A stretch of DNA of 40,312 bases, from the NCBI GenBank assembly GCA_026461385.1, contig JAPJNB010000170.1, positions 1 to 40,312 on the forward strand, in the 5' to 3' direction. The notes beneath the pieces were generated by a model, which was given only the letters and a program-made list of their open reading frames with translations, made no database searches and was not told the origin of the DNA. This document shows positions 16,839-25,482 of this stretch, in pieces. Both the position numbers and the translations under genes were made by a program. Every line of letters starts with the position of its first letter. Within the stretch, counting starts at the first letter, position 1. The DNA is from Akkermansiaceae bacterium. Its GTDB lineage: Bacteria > Verrucomicrobiota > Verrucomicrobiia > Verrucomicrobiales > Akkermansiaceae.

Positions 16839-17543
16839 ATGCATTATCACCAACAAAACGGACATCGAATCGAGGCTGATCTTGCTCTTCGAATTGGCAA
16901 AATCGCACGTCAATATGCAGCCATCAAGCTGCCGGTTGAAGAGAAGTTCACGGACACCTTGCATCTCTGCCTCCTGCAGAACCTGCTAACCAATTGCTAT
17001 GAGCTGCTGGAAGCCATGGATAGAGAGGATGGCGAATTTCTTGGGCTTCGTGCGCCGCTCTCGGCCAAAGCTGACTGGGGACTGGATGCAGTCGAAATCA
17101 GAACGTGGGACTTTGACGAAAAGTCTGACCTGGCGACTTTTATTAAGCATCTCCGAAACGCGATGAGTCATCCGACAGGAACTAATCCGGAGGCAAAGTT
17201 TCCATCCTCCGGCTACAACAGCCTGCCGAATGAATCAGGGATGATCGAAGCAATTGCTTTCTGTGATTCGCCCGACATCAAGAACAAGAATCCGATCACA
17301 TACCTGAAAAAAGAGGATGCGCAGAAGCGTTTTGGCAGTCGACTACCTGGCGTTTCCATCGAGCTTGATCGGCGGAATCGATACGGTCTATTTTGCGAAG
17401 GCGAGCCCTATGCCCGAGTGTTTCTGGCAGTTCTGACGAGCGATCAACTCTGCTCTCTTGTCCTCGGCCTCGCTAATTTGCTGGCCCAGCCGACCCGTGA
17501 GAACTGGGATGGAAGAACCCTCATTGATCTGATTGCAGCATAA
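16839..17543 (+). CDS. HEPN-domain protein (pEK499_p136-like), possible RNase
   Basis: This protein has 234 residues, largely helical. The HEPN signature R-x4-H is present as R106-N-A-M-S-H111 within FIKHLRNAMSHP, a common form of this motif. HEPN domains frequently act as metal-independent RNases in toxin and abortive-infection systems. The upstream gap is A+T-rich (ACTTAAATTTTTTG), which may carry an internal promoter, and there is no obvious Shine-Dalgarno. Position between Mrr and an unknown small protein suggests an abortive-infection arm attached to the restriction operon. HEPN recognition rests on the motif and helical context; RNase activity is inference. Confidence 0.68.
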   Translation: MHYHQQNGHRIEADLALRIGKIARQYAAIKLPVEEKFTDTLHLCLLQNLLTNCYELLEAMDREDGEFLGLRAPLSAKADWGLDAVEIRTWDFDEKSDLATFIKHLRNAMSHPTGTNPEAKFPSSGYNSLPNESGMIEAIAFCDSPDIKNKNPITYLKKEDAQKRFGSRLPGVSIELDRRNRYGLFCEGEPYARVFLAVLTSDQLCSLVLGLANLLAQPTRENWDGRTLIDLIAA

Positions 17544-17588
17544 ATCTCTAATTGGTCGATTCCGACCGGCCACCCCAACGTTTGAACC

Positions 17589-18104
17589 ATGAACACGATC
17601 GAAACATTGCGCGAAACCGTCTCGCTGCTGAGCCAAGGCCCTATTCCCAGTTCAGGAAATATGTGGGGAGGAGCAGGAGTCCGAATCTTGATCCATCCTC
17701 CAAAACCAAAGGAGGGCCAGCAATGGCGTAGTGAACCGCGAGATGTGATTACTCCCAGAGCGAGAGAAGTTTCATGGCTTTTTGAGCGTCTCCGGGATGC
17801 TTTTTACTCTGAGGACCGGCTTGATGGATGCTCAAAAATTGAGTTCTTCGGTCGCCTCTCTAATGCTGCAGATCGCTGCGTCAGCCAAGGACACGGCGAC
17901 GATGCATACCTTCTCTGCCTCGCGGTCCTGCATGAGGCCTTTGCGATCTACGAGGAAATGGAAGCGGGGCGCTTTGAGTTCCTGACGATCGCGCCCGCTG
18001 GAGAAATCGCCGATGACTCTGCGGAAGACAAATTCCGATCCGGTTACCGGGATCAGGAAGACACCTTGCGGTTTTTTCGGCAGCGTGGGTTTGAAATGGT
18101 TTGA
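17589..18104 (+). CDS. Unknown small protein, last gene of the defence operon
   Basis: This protein has 171 residues, without signal peptide or recognised domain. The N-terminal third is Gly/Pro-rich and loop-like. Residues about 60-125 look like paired helices (REVSWLFERLRDAFYS, then AYLLCLAVLHEAFAIYEEM), and the C-terminus is acidic. It begins 45 bp after the HEPN gene and is read in the same direction, so it may be a partner or neutraliser of the HEPN protein; no motif of known antitoxins (for example MNT) is seen. Confidence 0.6.
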   Translation: MNTIETLRETVSLLSQGPIPSSGNMWGGAGVRILIHPPKPKEGQQWRSEPRDVITPRAREVSWLFERLRDAFYSEDRLDGCSKIEFFGRLSNAADRCVSQGHGDDAYLLCLAVLHEAFAIYEEMEAGRFEFLTIAPAGEIADDSAEDKFRSGYRDQEDTLRFFRQRGFEMV

Positions 18105-18323
18105 GTGAGGGCCTGAAGGCAGCCAACGCCGTTGTAAACCACCCTGGCAATCTCGGCTCAACCGCTATCCACTCAATCAGACCTTGATCCGACTCACCGA
18201 TCTGGCAGATGTGTGACGGATGGAAGAGAACCTGACCAGACATGCTGACTCCCGGATTCATGGGAGTGCGGCGATGCTTAGCAAAGGTTCAAACCCTCTC
18301 ATGGTCCGCGACAGAATTACCGG

Positions 18324-18343
18324 ATTCCATGAGAATTCCATGA
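18324..18343. repeat. Tandem direct repeat ATTCCATGA
   Basis: ATTCCATGA occurs at 18324-18332 and 18335-18343, with an 11-bp period, close to one helical turn. This spacing is typical of cooperative binding sites for integrase arms or excisionase. Confidence 0.45.
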
Positions 18344-18531
18344 AAACTGCCGTGTCGCCAGGCGTCGCCCTGCACAATCGGCAATTGACCAAAACGCAAC
18401 AATGCCCATGAATACAAGCCAAACCGCACAGAGAACCGGGGTCCTAACCCCTCCGCCATCGTCTGGCACGATCCCCGCAAAGCCTTATCAATCAAAGGAT
18501 TGCGAGCCATTAACGGAAACCGCGACAGGTT

Positions 18532-18552
18532 TTCCACACACAATTCCACACA
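18532..18552. repeat. Tandem direct repeat TTCCACACA
   Basis: TTCCACACA occurs at 18532-18540 and 18544-18552, a 12-bp period, immediately upstream of the preferred integrase start. It could be a regulator or integrase arm site. Confidence 0.42.
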
Positions 18553-18575
18553 AGTTGACGCGGAAGCCGGGTTCG

Positions 18576-19901
18576 ATGACCCAGAAACGCAAACGACGCA
18601 GTGCAATCGTGGAAATAGGCACAGGTCCGACCAAGGTCCGGATCTACACGATCAACCGAAAGGATGGATACGATCAGTTCACCCTCGCATGGAAGGAGGG
18701 CGGCAACCGACGGACCCGCTGCTTCTCCTGCATGGACGAGGCCAAGATGGTCGGCCAGCAGGTGACCGTTCGGCTCATCAATGGTTTCTCCGATACCTGC
18801 GAGGCGACCCGCCGGGACCTCGACATCCTTCGCCACTGCGAGCGCACTGCCACCGAGTTCGGAGTGACTCTAGCAGCCGCAATCGAGGAATGGGCGAGCG
18901 CCCGGCGCACCGCTGGTAGCATCCCGCTCTCGGATGCCGTCCGGTTCTACGCCGCAAACCGTGCTGACCTGTTCCCCACTCGCAGCAATGTCCAAGCTGC
19001 CGCTGAATTCGTCGTGTCGCTGAAACGGAAAGGCGTAAGCGACATCTATGTCCGGAACGCGACCGCCAGCCTGAAGCGATTCACGGACGCCGTTTCTGGA
19101 AACATCGCAGACGTCACGGTGGCCGACATCACCCGGTTCCTCAACGGACTCAAGAAGCTCGGCCCAGTCAGCAAGAACGGGATACGTCGCAACATCGTCA
19201 CCATGTTCGGGTTCGCCAAAAAGCAAGGATACCTGCATCCCGATCGGAAGACTGCTGCCGAACTGACCGACTCGCTCAAGGAGGCTGAGAAGGAAATTGC
19301 CATCTTCACACCAGCGGAAATGGAGAGTCTCCTGCTCACCGCTCACGCCCGCATCCTACCGCTCATCGCCATCGGTGGATTCGCCGGCATCCGATCCGCC
19401 GAGGTCGCACGGCTCGAATGGAAGGACATCAAGTGGGATCGTGGCCACATTGAACTGGCCGGAAGCAAGGCAAAGACGGCAGCAAGGCGGTTGGTTCCGC
19501 TATCGGACAACCTGAAGGCATGGCTTGCCCCCTGGCGCGGCGAGACTGGCCCTATCCTGACGATCACCGATGCCTCCGGTGCCTTAGGCGATACTGCCGT
19601 AAAGGCGAAAATCCCCGGCGGATGGCGTCAGAATGCCCTCAGACACTCGTTCATCAGCTATCGCGTGGCACTGACAGGTGACGTGGCACGGACCTCTCTG
19701 GAGGCTGGAAACTCGCCGAGAATGATCTTCTGCCACTACCGCGAGATCGTGGACGATGAGGCGGTGAAAGCGTGGTGGTCGATCCATCCCCCGGAAGGCT
19801 GGCAACCGCCCTGGCTGAAGCCGTCGATCAGAGAGCGGTTGAGGAACTTGTCATGTCACCGTGACAACCCATGCGTTGACACCACCAACAGTGCGTCATG
19901 A
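18576..19901 (+). CDS. Tyrosine recombinase/integrase of the mobile element
   Basis: This protein has 441 residues from the ATG at 18576, chosen because the basic start MTQKRKRRSAIVEIG looks like the true N-terminus; an ATG at 18402 is in frame. A SAM-like core-binding domain (about residues 110-230) is followed by the catalytic domain. Catalytic arginine 1 lies in FAGIRSAEVARLEW. Box II reads QNALRHSF, with Arg and the second His but Asn where His is usual. The GHS position reads GNS, and the nucleophile Tyr is in FCHYREIV. It should integrate and excise the element. The downstream HTH gene overlaps its stop (ATGA), as int-xis pairs often do. The two His substitutions are notable but may be family variation. 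Confidence 0.85.
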   Translation: MTQKRKRRSAIVEIGTGPTKVRIYTINRKDGYDQFTLAWKEGGNRRTRCFSCMDEAKMVGQQVTVRLINGFSDTCEATRRDLDILRHCERTATEFGVTLAAAIEEWASARRTAGSIPLSDAVRFYAANRADLFPTRSNVQAAAEFVVSLKRKGVSDIYVRNATASLKRFTDAVSGNIADVTVADITRFLNGLKKLGPVSKNGIRRNIVTMFGFAKKQGYLHPDRKTAAELTDSLKEAEKEIAIFTPAEMESLLLTAHARILPLIAIGGFAGIRSAEVARLEWKDIKWDRGHIELAGSKAKTAARRLVPLSDNLKAWLAPWRGETGPILTITDASGALGDTAVKAKIPGGWRQNALRHSFISYRVALTGDVARTSLEAGNSPRMIFCHYREIVDDEAVKAWWSIHPPEGWQPPWLKPSIRERLRNLSCHRDNPCVDTTNSAS

Positions 19902-20158
19902 AAGCAACCATCGCCACAAGCACAGTCCAGACGGCCAACACCTGCAATCCAATCCACGAAGCAGTTGCCGTCCCGCCCACCCTGATCAAAAAGAAGGAAC
20001 TCGCCACACGCCTGTCCGTCAGCCCTCGCACGATCGACGAATGGGTTCGAAAGCGAAAAATTCCTTACCTCCAGATCAGAGACCGGTTCTACCTTTACGA
20101 GTTCGAGGCGGTGCTGGCCGCTTTACGTAAGCTCTATCAGGTGGATGCCCGGTCTTGA
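19898..20158 (+). CDS. Excisionase-like HTH protein
   Basis: This 86-residue protein has a MerR/Xis-like helix-turn-helix (KKELATRLSVSPRTIDEWV, then RKRKIPYLQI), the pattern of HTH_17 DNA-binding excisionases. It overlaps the integrase stop by 4 bp and is followed by a strong terminator, so it is the last gene of the element. It likely binds near the attachment site and steers the integrase towards excision. The first 30 residues are low in conserved features, so a later start is possible. Confidence 0.75.
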   Translation: MKATIATSTVQTANTCNPIHEAVAVPPTLIKKKELATRLSVSPRTIDEWVRKRKIPYLQIRDRFYLYEFEAVLAALRKLYQVDARS

Positions 20159-20181
20159 ATTGAAACAGCGCAAACTAGAAA

Positions 20182-20213
20182 CCTCGGACGGTGAAAGCCC
20201 TCCGGGGTTTTTT
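20182..20213 (+). terminator. Rho-independent terminator after the int-xis operon
   Basis: CCTCGGA (20182-20188) pairs with TCCGGGG (20201-20207) through seven pairs including one G-T, and a run of six T follows. It lies 24 bp after the excisionase stop and separates the mobile element from the next gene. Confidence 0.8.
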
Positions 20214-20289
20214 ATTGCTCACGCCTGAACAAAACCGGACAGCCTTTTCTCTTGCACAGTTTGTCACTTCAGGATAGTCCACGATTCGT

Positions 20290-23200
20290 ATGAAGAAACA
20301 AATTGTTAGCAATTTTGCAGGGGTGAACAAAAGTCCACTCCTTCGTCCTCAAACCTTCCTGGCTGTTCTTATTAGCGCCTTTGCGGCGCTTGCTTCCGCA
20401 GAGGTCAAAAAAACCGATGTCTTCGACTATAAAATCTACTATCACCCAGATTACGCGGTGACGAATGACTTCTTCGCTTCGGATGAAGATGCGCAGGACA
20501 TTGCAGATTTTTACGACCCGTCTTCCGGCACCGGGCTGCACCAGACATATATCAATCTCGGATTCCGTGCGCCGGAGTTTAGGAATATCTTCGGGCCGGT
20601 AAAGCCGACGATTTTGCTCGAGGCTGCACCCTTTACCCTCGGGCGGGCGAATACGATTTTTCCGGACCGGATTGTCCTCCCGCCGGATACGATTCGGAAT
20701 CGTTACGCCGGCTTTGGCACGGTGCGAAACAAGGACCTATGCGCTCACGAACTCAGCCACATCGTTCAGTATCAATACATGGCGTGGGGCCTCGACCTTT
20801 TGAACATTTACCCGATGGCTATCGAGGGAACGGCGACGGCGATGGAGGATACTCTCGACTCGGATGTTGATGCGGGGAATTTGGCCGATGACTTTGATCA
20901 CCAATCGGACTTCGCGCACCTCGCGAATAACTACCTCGTGACGGACTCCTCTTCGGCGTTCACTTTTAAGGATAATATCACGGATTCCGGCGACTTTTTT
21001 TGGGGCGGCGACGGGTATCACAGCGGACTTTTCTGGAAATATCTCATGGAGCAATACGGCACGTCGCGGACGGAGCCGGGGTTCGGGGTGGATGCGATGG
21101 AGCGCTTCTACGAGCTGGCCGGGGCGCATCTGGATGATGGCATGGGCACGCTCATTCAGCGATTGCTGACGGAGCGAAATCGCTACACGACGAGCGCGAG
21201 CGACCCGGGCGTGGAGCTGGCAGAGTTGTTTCAGGATTTCACCATCGCGAATCGTTTGAGCGGGCCGGATTTCGCGACTTCGACTTTCTCGGTGAGTGAC
21301 TCGGGGCGCTTCAAATATTCGGATGATATTGTGGTGAATTCCGGCGCGGTGCCGGTGACGACTTTTGGCCCGCTGGCTGTCGCGACGAATACGGGAACGC
21401 AATCCGCAAAGGTCGCACGCTACGCGGCAAAATACGTCACTTGCTCGTTTGCCGCGCCGCCCAACAACACCTACGGCGTAGGCTTTTTCGCGCAGTCGAA
21501 CGACTCCAGCAAGACTTGGTTCACGGTCGCGGGGGAGCGCACTTCGGGCATCATTGATTTTGTGTATAAAGGCAGCGTCCACCCCGATGAGGACAACGCT
21601 CACGCCTACGCGACGATGACGAATACGACGGACCCGTATGTGCGCTTTCACGTCATCGCAACGGGCGATGACGCACCTCCGCCGGGCGCAGGATTTTCAT
21701 CCACAAGCATCGGGTTTGATTTCAATTTTGCCTGCTTCCAGCCGACGTTGACAGTGAAAGAGCCATCAACCTCCTACCGTGCGTATGTGGGCGATGCGGC
21801 AGCGCCAGAGAGGTTCCTCGTGAAGTTGTCCGTAACCAGTCCGAGCTATCTCGGCACTGGGTCAGTGAACGGCTTGGATAAGAGCCAGTTCACCGTGTAT
21901 GTCGGCACGGCGGTGCCCTCGAACCAAGCGACCGTGCTCAGCGCGGCCTACGTGCTCGGCGAGTATTGGCTGACGTGCCAAGCCCCGGTGAAAAGCCCCG
22001 CGCCAACGACGGTGCAGACGCTCGTGGTGAAGCTCGGCGGCGTCACGGCGACAGTGGAGAATACGGTCGTCTATGCGACTCTCAACGTGGACCAGATGAT
22101 TGTGATCGACCGCTCGGGCTCGATGACGACGACCTCCGGCGGCGTGCAGCGCATCACCGCTGCAAGGGCTGCGGCGCAGCTCTTCATCGACTCCTCCGGC
22201 AGCGATGACCAGATTGGCGTCGCGCGATTTAACGGCAACGGCGAAGTGATCCCCGCGATGAATCTAAACCCGATGAGTTCGCAGCTAGAGCGCGACCTCT
22301 GGAGCTACATCATCGACGAAGCCAACACCACGGACCAACTCGCCGCGACGGGCAGCACGTCCATCGGCGACGGGGTGCTGGCGGCGACAAACGACATCAT
22401 TGCGAACGGCGTGCCGACAGCAGAGAAGTGGATCACTTTACTCTCCGACGGGCACCAAAATGAGACGACGACGTGGGAGGACCAAGTCGCCGCCGTGACC
22501 GCGCAGGGCATCCATGTCGAGGCTATCGCGCTGGGCTCTGGGTGCGATAACAACTTGCTCCAGAGCATTGCCACGGAGTCTAAGGGGAAATTTTACGAGG
22601 TTGCTGCGCCGAACGATCCGCCTTCATCTGCAATGTCTAGAAAGTCGCTGATGGGCAGCGCCAGCGGGACCCCGATGCTTCTCGATCTGGCGAATAATTT
22701 CTTGCTCTCCAGCGAGCGCATCCATCGCCGCGAGCGCATCGTGGAAAAGTCCGCAACGCTTGCCGCTGGTGCCACGGTGACTGAGACGCTCACGCTCGCC
22801 GAGGGCGGGCTGACGGATTGCGTCGTCACCGTTTTCGCCGACGTGACGAACAGCATCGGGCTAGCCATTACGCGCCCGGACGCAAGCACCGTCCCCGCGC
22901 CGGATGCGGGCAGCGCGACGTGGGACCCAGACCGCTACGTGAACTACCGCATCTCCGCGATGGGCGACGGGACGTGGACTTTCAGCATCCACAACAGCGG
23001 AGCCGCCAGCGCGAAGTATTTCTTCGTCGTCGCCGGAAAGAACCGCCAAGGCGTAACGACGCACGTTTATTTTACCCAGTTCCACGGCAACAATACCATC
23101 TACAATCAAAACGGGCTCTACCTGCGCGGGCTGCCGATGCCCATCGTCGCAGTGCTGAACGACGGCAATGGTCAAGTCCGTGGCGCGACCGTGCTCGCGA

Positions 23201-24957
23201 AGGTCACGCATCCCTCGCGCGCGCCCGTCACGCTTTTGCTGCGCGACGATGGCGGCGGTTACGACGGCGTGGCGAACGACGGCGTGTATGCCGGGCTCTA
23301 CCGCGCGACCACCGAGTATTCCTACTCCGGCCTCGCCTATGCGGAGGGCACGCCGCCGACGGTTACGCCGTCCTACCAAGTCGTCGTGACTAGCACGGGA
23401 AAAGATAATCTTGCCCGCAATTTTCAGCGCGTGAGCCGTGGCGCATTCAATATCTACGAGACAGAAAATGGCGGTGACACGGACGGCGACGCCATGCCCG
23501 ACCGCTACGAGTCGCTGCACGCTGGGCTAAACCCCACGCTTAATGATGCCGCCACCGACATCGACGGGGACGGGCTCACAAACTTGCAGGAATACCTACT
23601 CGGCACCGATCCCGGCCTCATGGATACAGACGGCGGCGGCGAAACGGACGGCTCCGAGAACTCGCAAGGCGCAAACCCGTGGGACCGCCGCGACGACGCC
23701 GTGCCGAATATTATTGTCGCACACGTCATCGAACGCATTGGCGACGCACAACCGCCCACCTCGCTTGCCTACATCCGCCCCGCGCCCTCGCAAAACGTCG
23801 TCCATTTCTCCGTGGAAAAAGGCGTGAGCGACGTGGATGTCTTCCGCGCAACTGCCGTGAACGGCGCATACGCCCTCGCTGGCAGCGTGAACACGGCGAC
23901 CAGCGGCGGCATTTTTTTGGACACCGGGCTCACGAACGGTACGACTTACTTTTACTACGTGCAGCCCCGCACAGCCACGGGCCGCATCGGGAAAAAGAGC
24001 ACCGTTTTCTACGGTACGCCGCGGTCCGATTCGCAGCCCCCGGAAGGCGGCATCCTGCTAAACAACGGGAATCTTTACACCACGAGCACGAACGTCTCCG
24101 TGAGCTTTTCTGTCACCCCGGATGTGACTGAGCAGAAGGTTTCCACGACGCTCTCTGGCGTGAGCGCGGCAGCGTGGAATGCTTACACAGGCTTCATCCC
24201 GGCGTTCCCACTCGGGGCCACAACTTCCGGCACCACGCGCACCGTATATGCCCGCGTCCGCGACGCCGCCGGCAACGAAACGCCCATCGTCTCCGCCATC
24301 ACCTACCTCGCTCCCGCATCCGCCGCGACCGTCAAGGGCACCGTCGTCACACCGCTCGATCCCGACGCGCGGAAAGTGGTGGTTTCGCTAAAGAGCACGA
24401 CGACAAACCTGCAATACTCCACCGGGCCGACGGGCGTATTCACCATCCCCATTCCATCGGGCACCTACAACATCGTCATCAGCCAAAGCGGCTACCAATC
24501 CTACACCATGACGGGCGCGACGTTGGCCGCTGGCACGACATTGAACCTCGGCACTATCACGCTTGCTTCGCTCGATGCCGATGGCGACGGCCTCGCCGAC
24601 GCCTCCGAGTTGCGCACCTACGGCACGAACCGCTACGACAGCGACACGGACGACGATGGGCAAAACGACGGCGTAGAAATCACCGTCTTAATTACGGACC
24701 CGAAAAACCCGAACTCCCTACTCCGCATTGAGGGCACGCCCGTCGTGAACGGCGCCGCTGGCACCGCGACGATTACATTCCAAAGCGTCTCGGGCGTCTC
24801 GTATCACTTCCAATCGTCCGCAAACCTCGCGACATGGGTGCCCGTGCTGGATGGCGGCGTGCCGAAGACCGTCACCGCGACCGCCACCTCCACGACCGTA
24901 ACGCTCAACTTCCCGGCCAATGCAGCGAAGCGGTTCTTCCGGGTGAGTGCGCCGTAA
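20290..24957 (+). CDS. Giant secreted protein: gluzincin-like protease, VWA and Ca-binding repeats (CLCA-like)
   Basis: This protein has 1555 residues with an N-terminal signal peptide (hydrophobic FLAVLISAFAALASA, cleavage near residue 37). A zinc-protease-like domain carries H153-E154-L-S-H157 and a second acidic motif, I178-E179-G180, as in gluzincins. A von Willebrand A domain has a MIDAS D607-x-S609-x-S611 (IDRSGSM). Next is a segment with DDGGGYDGVANDGVYAG, the hallmark of the region after VWA in CLCA proteins. Then come thrombospondin-3-like calcium repeats (DTDGDAMPDRYE, DIDGDGLTNLQE, DTDGGGETDG), fibronectin-like sections, a carboxypeptidase-regulatory-like domain (ATVKGTVVTP), more DxDGDG repeats, and a verrucomicrobial C-terminal beta segment. 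It is probably exported for adhesion or self-processing. Substrate and partners are unknown. Confidence 0.8.
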   Translation: MKKQIVSNFAGVNKSPLLRPQTFLAVLISAFAALASAEVKKTDVFDYKIYYHPDYAVTNDFFASDEDAQDIADFYDPSSGTGLHQTYINLGFRAPEFRNIFGPVKPTILLEAAPFTLGRANTIFPDRIVLPPDTIRNRYAGFGTVRNKDLCAHELSHIVQYQYMAWGLDLLNIYPMAIEGTATAMEDTLDSDVDAGNLADDFDHQSDFAHLANNYLVTDSSSAFTFKDNITDSGDFFWGGDGYHSGLFWKYLMEQYGTSRTEPGFGVDAMERFYELAGAHLDDGMGTLIQRLLTERNRYTTSASDPGVELAELFQDFTIANRLSGPDFATSTFSVSDSGRFKYSDDIVVNSGAVPVTTFGPLAVATNTGTQSAKVARYAAKYVTCSFAAPPNNTYGVGFFAQSNDSSKTWFTVAGERTSGIIDFVYKGSVHPDEDNAHAYATMTNTTDPYVRFHVIATGDDAPPPGAGFSSTSIGFDFNFACFQPTLTVKEPSTSYRAYVGDAAAPERFLVKLSVTSPSYLGTGSVNGLDKSQFTVYVGTAVPSNQATVLSAAYVLGEYWLTCQAPVKSPAPTTVQTLVVKLGGVTATVENTVVYATLNVDQMIVIDRSGSMTTTSGGVQRITAARAAAQLFIDSSGSDDQIGVARFNGNGEVIPAMNLNPMSSQLERDLWSYIIDEANTTDQLAATGSTSIGDGVLAATNDIIANGVPTAEKWITLLSDGHQNETTTWEDQVAAVTAQGIHVEAIALGSGCDNNLLQSIATESKGKFYEVAAPNDPPSSAMSRKSLMGSASGTPMLLDLANNFLLSSERIHRRERIVEKSATLAAGATVTETLTLAEGGLTDCVVTVFADVTNSIGLAITRPDASTVPAPDAGSATWDPDRYVNYRISAMGDGTWTFSIHNSGAASAKYFFVVAGKNRQGVTTHVYFTQFHGNNTIYNQNGLYLRGLPMPIVAVLNDGNGQVRGATVLAKVTHPSRAPVTLLLRDDGGGYDGVANDGVYAGLYRATTEYSYSGLAYAEGTPPTVTPSYQVVVTSTGKDNLARNFQRVSRGAFNIYETENGGDTDGDAMPDRYESLHAGLNPTLNDAATDIDGDGLTNLQEYLLGTDPGLMDTDGGGETDGSENSQGANPWDRRDDAVPNIIVAHVIERIGDAQPPTSLAYIRPAPSQNVVHFSVEKGVSDVDVFRATAVNGAYALAGSVNTATSGGIFLDTGLTNGTTYFYYVQPRTATGRIGKKSTVFYGTPRSDSQPPEGGILLNNGNLYTTSTNVSVSFSVTPDVTEQKVSTTLSGVSAAAWNAYTGFIPAFPLGATTSGTTRTVYARVRDAAGNETPIVSAITYLAPASAATVKGTVVTPLDPDARKVVVSLKSTTTNLQYSTGPTGVFTIPIPSGTYNIVISQSGYQSYTMTGATLAAGTTLNLGTITLASLDADGDGLADASELRTYGTNRYDSDTDDDGQNDGVEITVLITDPKNPNSLLRIEGTPVVNGAAGTATITFQSVSGVSYHFQSSANLATWVPVLDGGVPKTVTATATSTTVTLNFPANAAKRFFRVSAP

Positions 24958-24989
24958 GCGACGGCAAGGCGATTCTCAGGTTGTCCAGC

Positions 24990-25313
24990 TTAAGGGACAC
25001 GGAAATGGGGAACAGGGCTCAGAGTCTTGACAGAATTTCCCTTTCCCCGACCGCTGGATCCAAGGGCGGTGACGAACCCGACAAAGCGGCGTTTTTCCGG
25101 ATCGAGTCGCGTTGAACAGCGATTCACCTCCCCCCGCCACTTCCGCACCATCGCCACGAGCGACATCACGCCCACTGCTAGGCCGACGCAGAGCGACGAC
25201 ACACGCAGGTGCCATTCGATCTGTTCTTGGAACGACGTGATCACGCCCAGCACCGGCGATGCGATGCCGACGATGGCTTTGGAAACATAGTCGAGGTCGA
25301 TCGGCTGGCGCAT
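24990..25313 (-). CDS. Possible small membrane protein (holin-like), uncertain
   Basis: This is a 107-residue reading frame from the ATG at 25313. It has an N-terminal amphipathic section (VSKAIVGIASPVLGVITSF) and one clear transmembrane helix (VSSLCVGLAVGVMSLVAMV) followed by RKWRGE, as in small holin-like or anchored phage proteins. The C-terminal 40 residues are basic and unpatterned and may reflect loss of the original stop. A longer frame reaches 25523, but the added part overlaps the IS remnant. It may be a leftover from a mobile element. Confidence 0.42.
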   Translation of the reverse strand: MRQPIDLDYVSKAIVGIASPVLGVITSFQEQIEWHLRVSSLCVGLAVGVMSLVAMVRKWRGEVNRCSTRLDPEKRRFVGFVTALGSSGRGKGNSVKTLSPVPHFRVP

Positions 25314-25349
25314 GGCTAGATTGGCGTGTTGATCGGGCCGGTCATTGCG

Positions 25350-25380
25350 GGTAGTGTAAAGATTCGTCTGTAAAAGCCCG
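25350..25380. repeat. Candidate left end of an IS256-type insertion sequence
   Basis: Two TGTAAA copies (TGTAAA at 25355 and again about 14 bp on) lie roughly 110 bp before the transposase frame, a place and style expected for the terminal inverted repeat of this family. No matching right end is visible near 26060, so the element is incomplete. Confidence 0.3.
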
Positions 25381-25482
25381 CTACGCAGCGAAGGCGCGCC
25401 GAGCTCCCCCCGACCCACCGGGGTTGTCAGCGTCCGCCCAAGACTCGATACTGAAGGTGCCCAAACCAAAACCGCACCAGCC

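Larger units (their letters stand above)
18105..18575. other. Gap between defence cargo and integrase, with short direct repeats
   Basis: No convincing gene is seen here. An in-frame ATG at 18402 could extend the integrase by 58 residues, but that sequence is Pro/Thr-rich and looks noncoding. The stretch holds a 6-bp-arm hairpin (ACTCCC 18248-18253 with GGGAGT 18262-18267) and the two direct-repeat pairs listed separately. It could contain the recombination site of the element. Confidence 0.4.

Noticed and set aside
18285..18310. tRNA-like T-arm (GGTTCAAACCC) as an integrase target
   Set aside because: The arm pairs only four of five bases, and no acceptor, D or anticodon stems fit around it.
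18402..18575. 58-residue N-terminal extension of the integrase
   Set aside because: In frame from the ATG at 18402, but Pro/Thr-rich without the look of a folded domain; the basic start at 18576 fits the family better.
20252..20280. TTGCAC plus GATAGT promoter before the giant gene
   Set aside because: Spacing is 15 bp and the -10 match is only 4 of 6, too weak to annotate.
20737..21651. 304-codon antisense frame in the giant secreted gene
   Set aside because: Arg/His-rich shadow of a high-GC coding region, with no recognisable domain.
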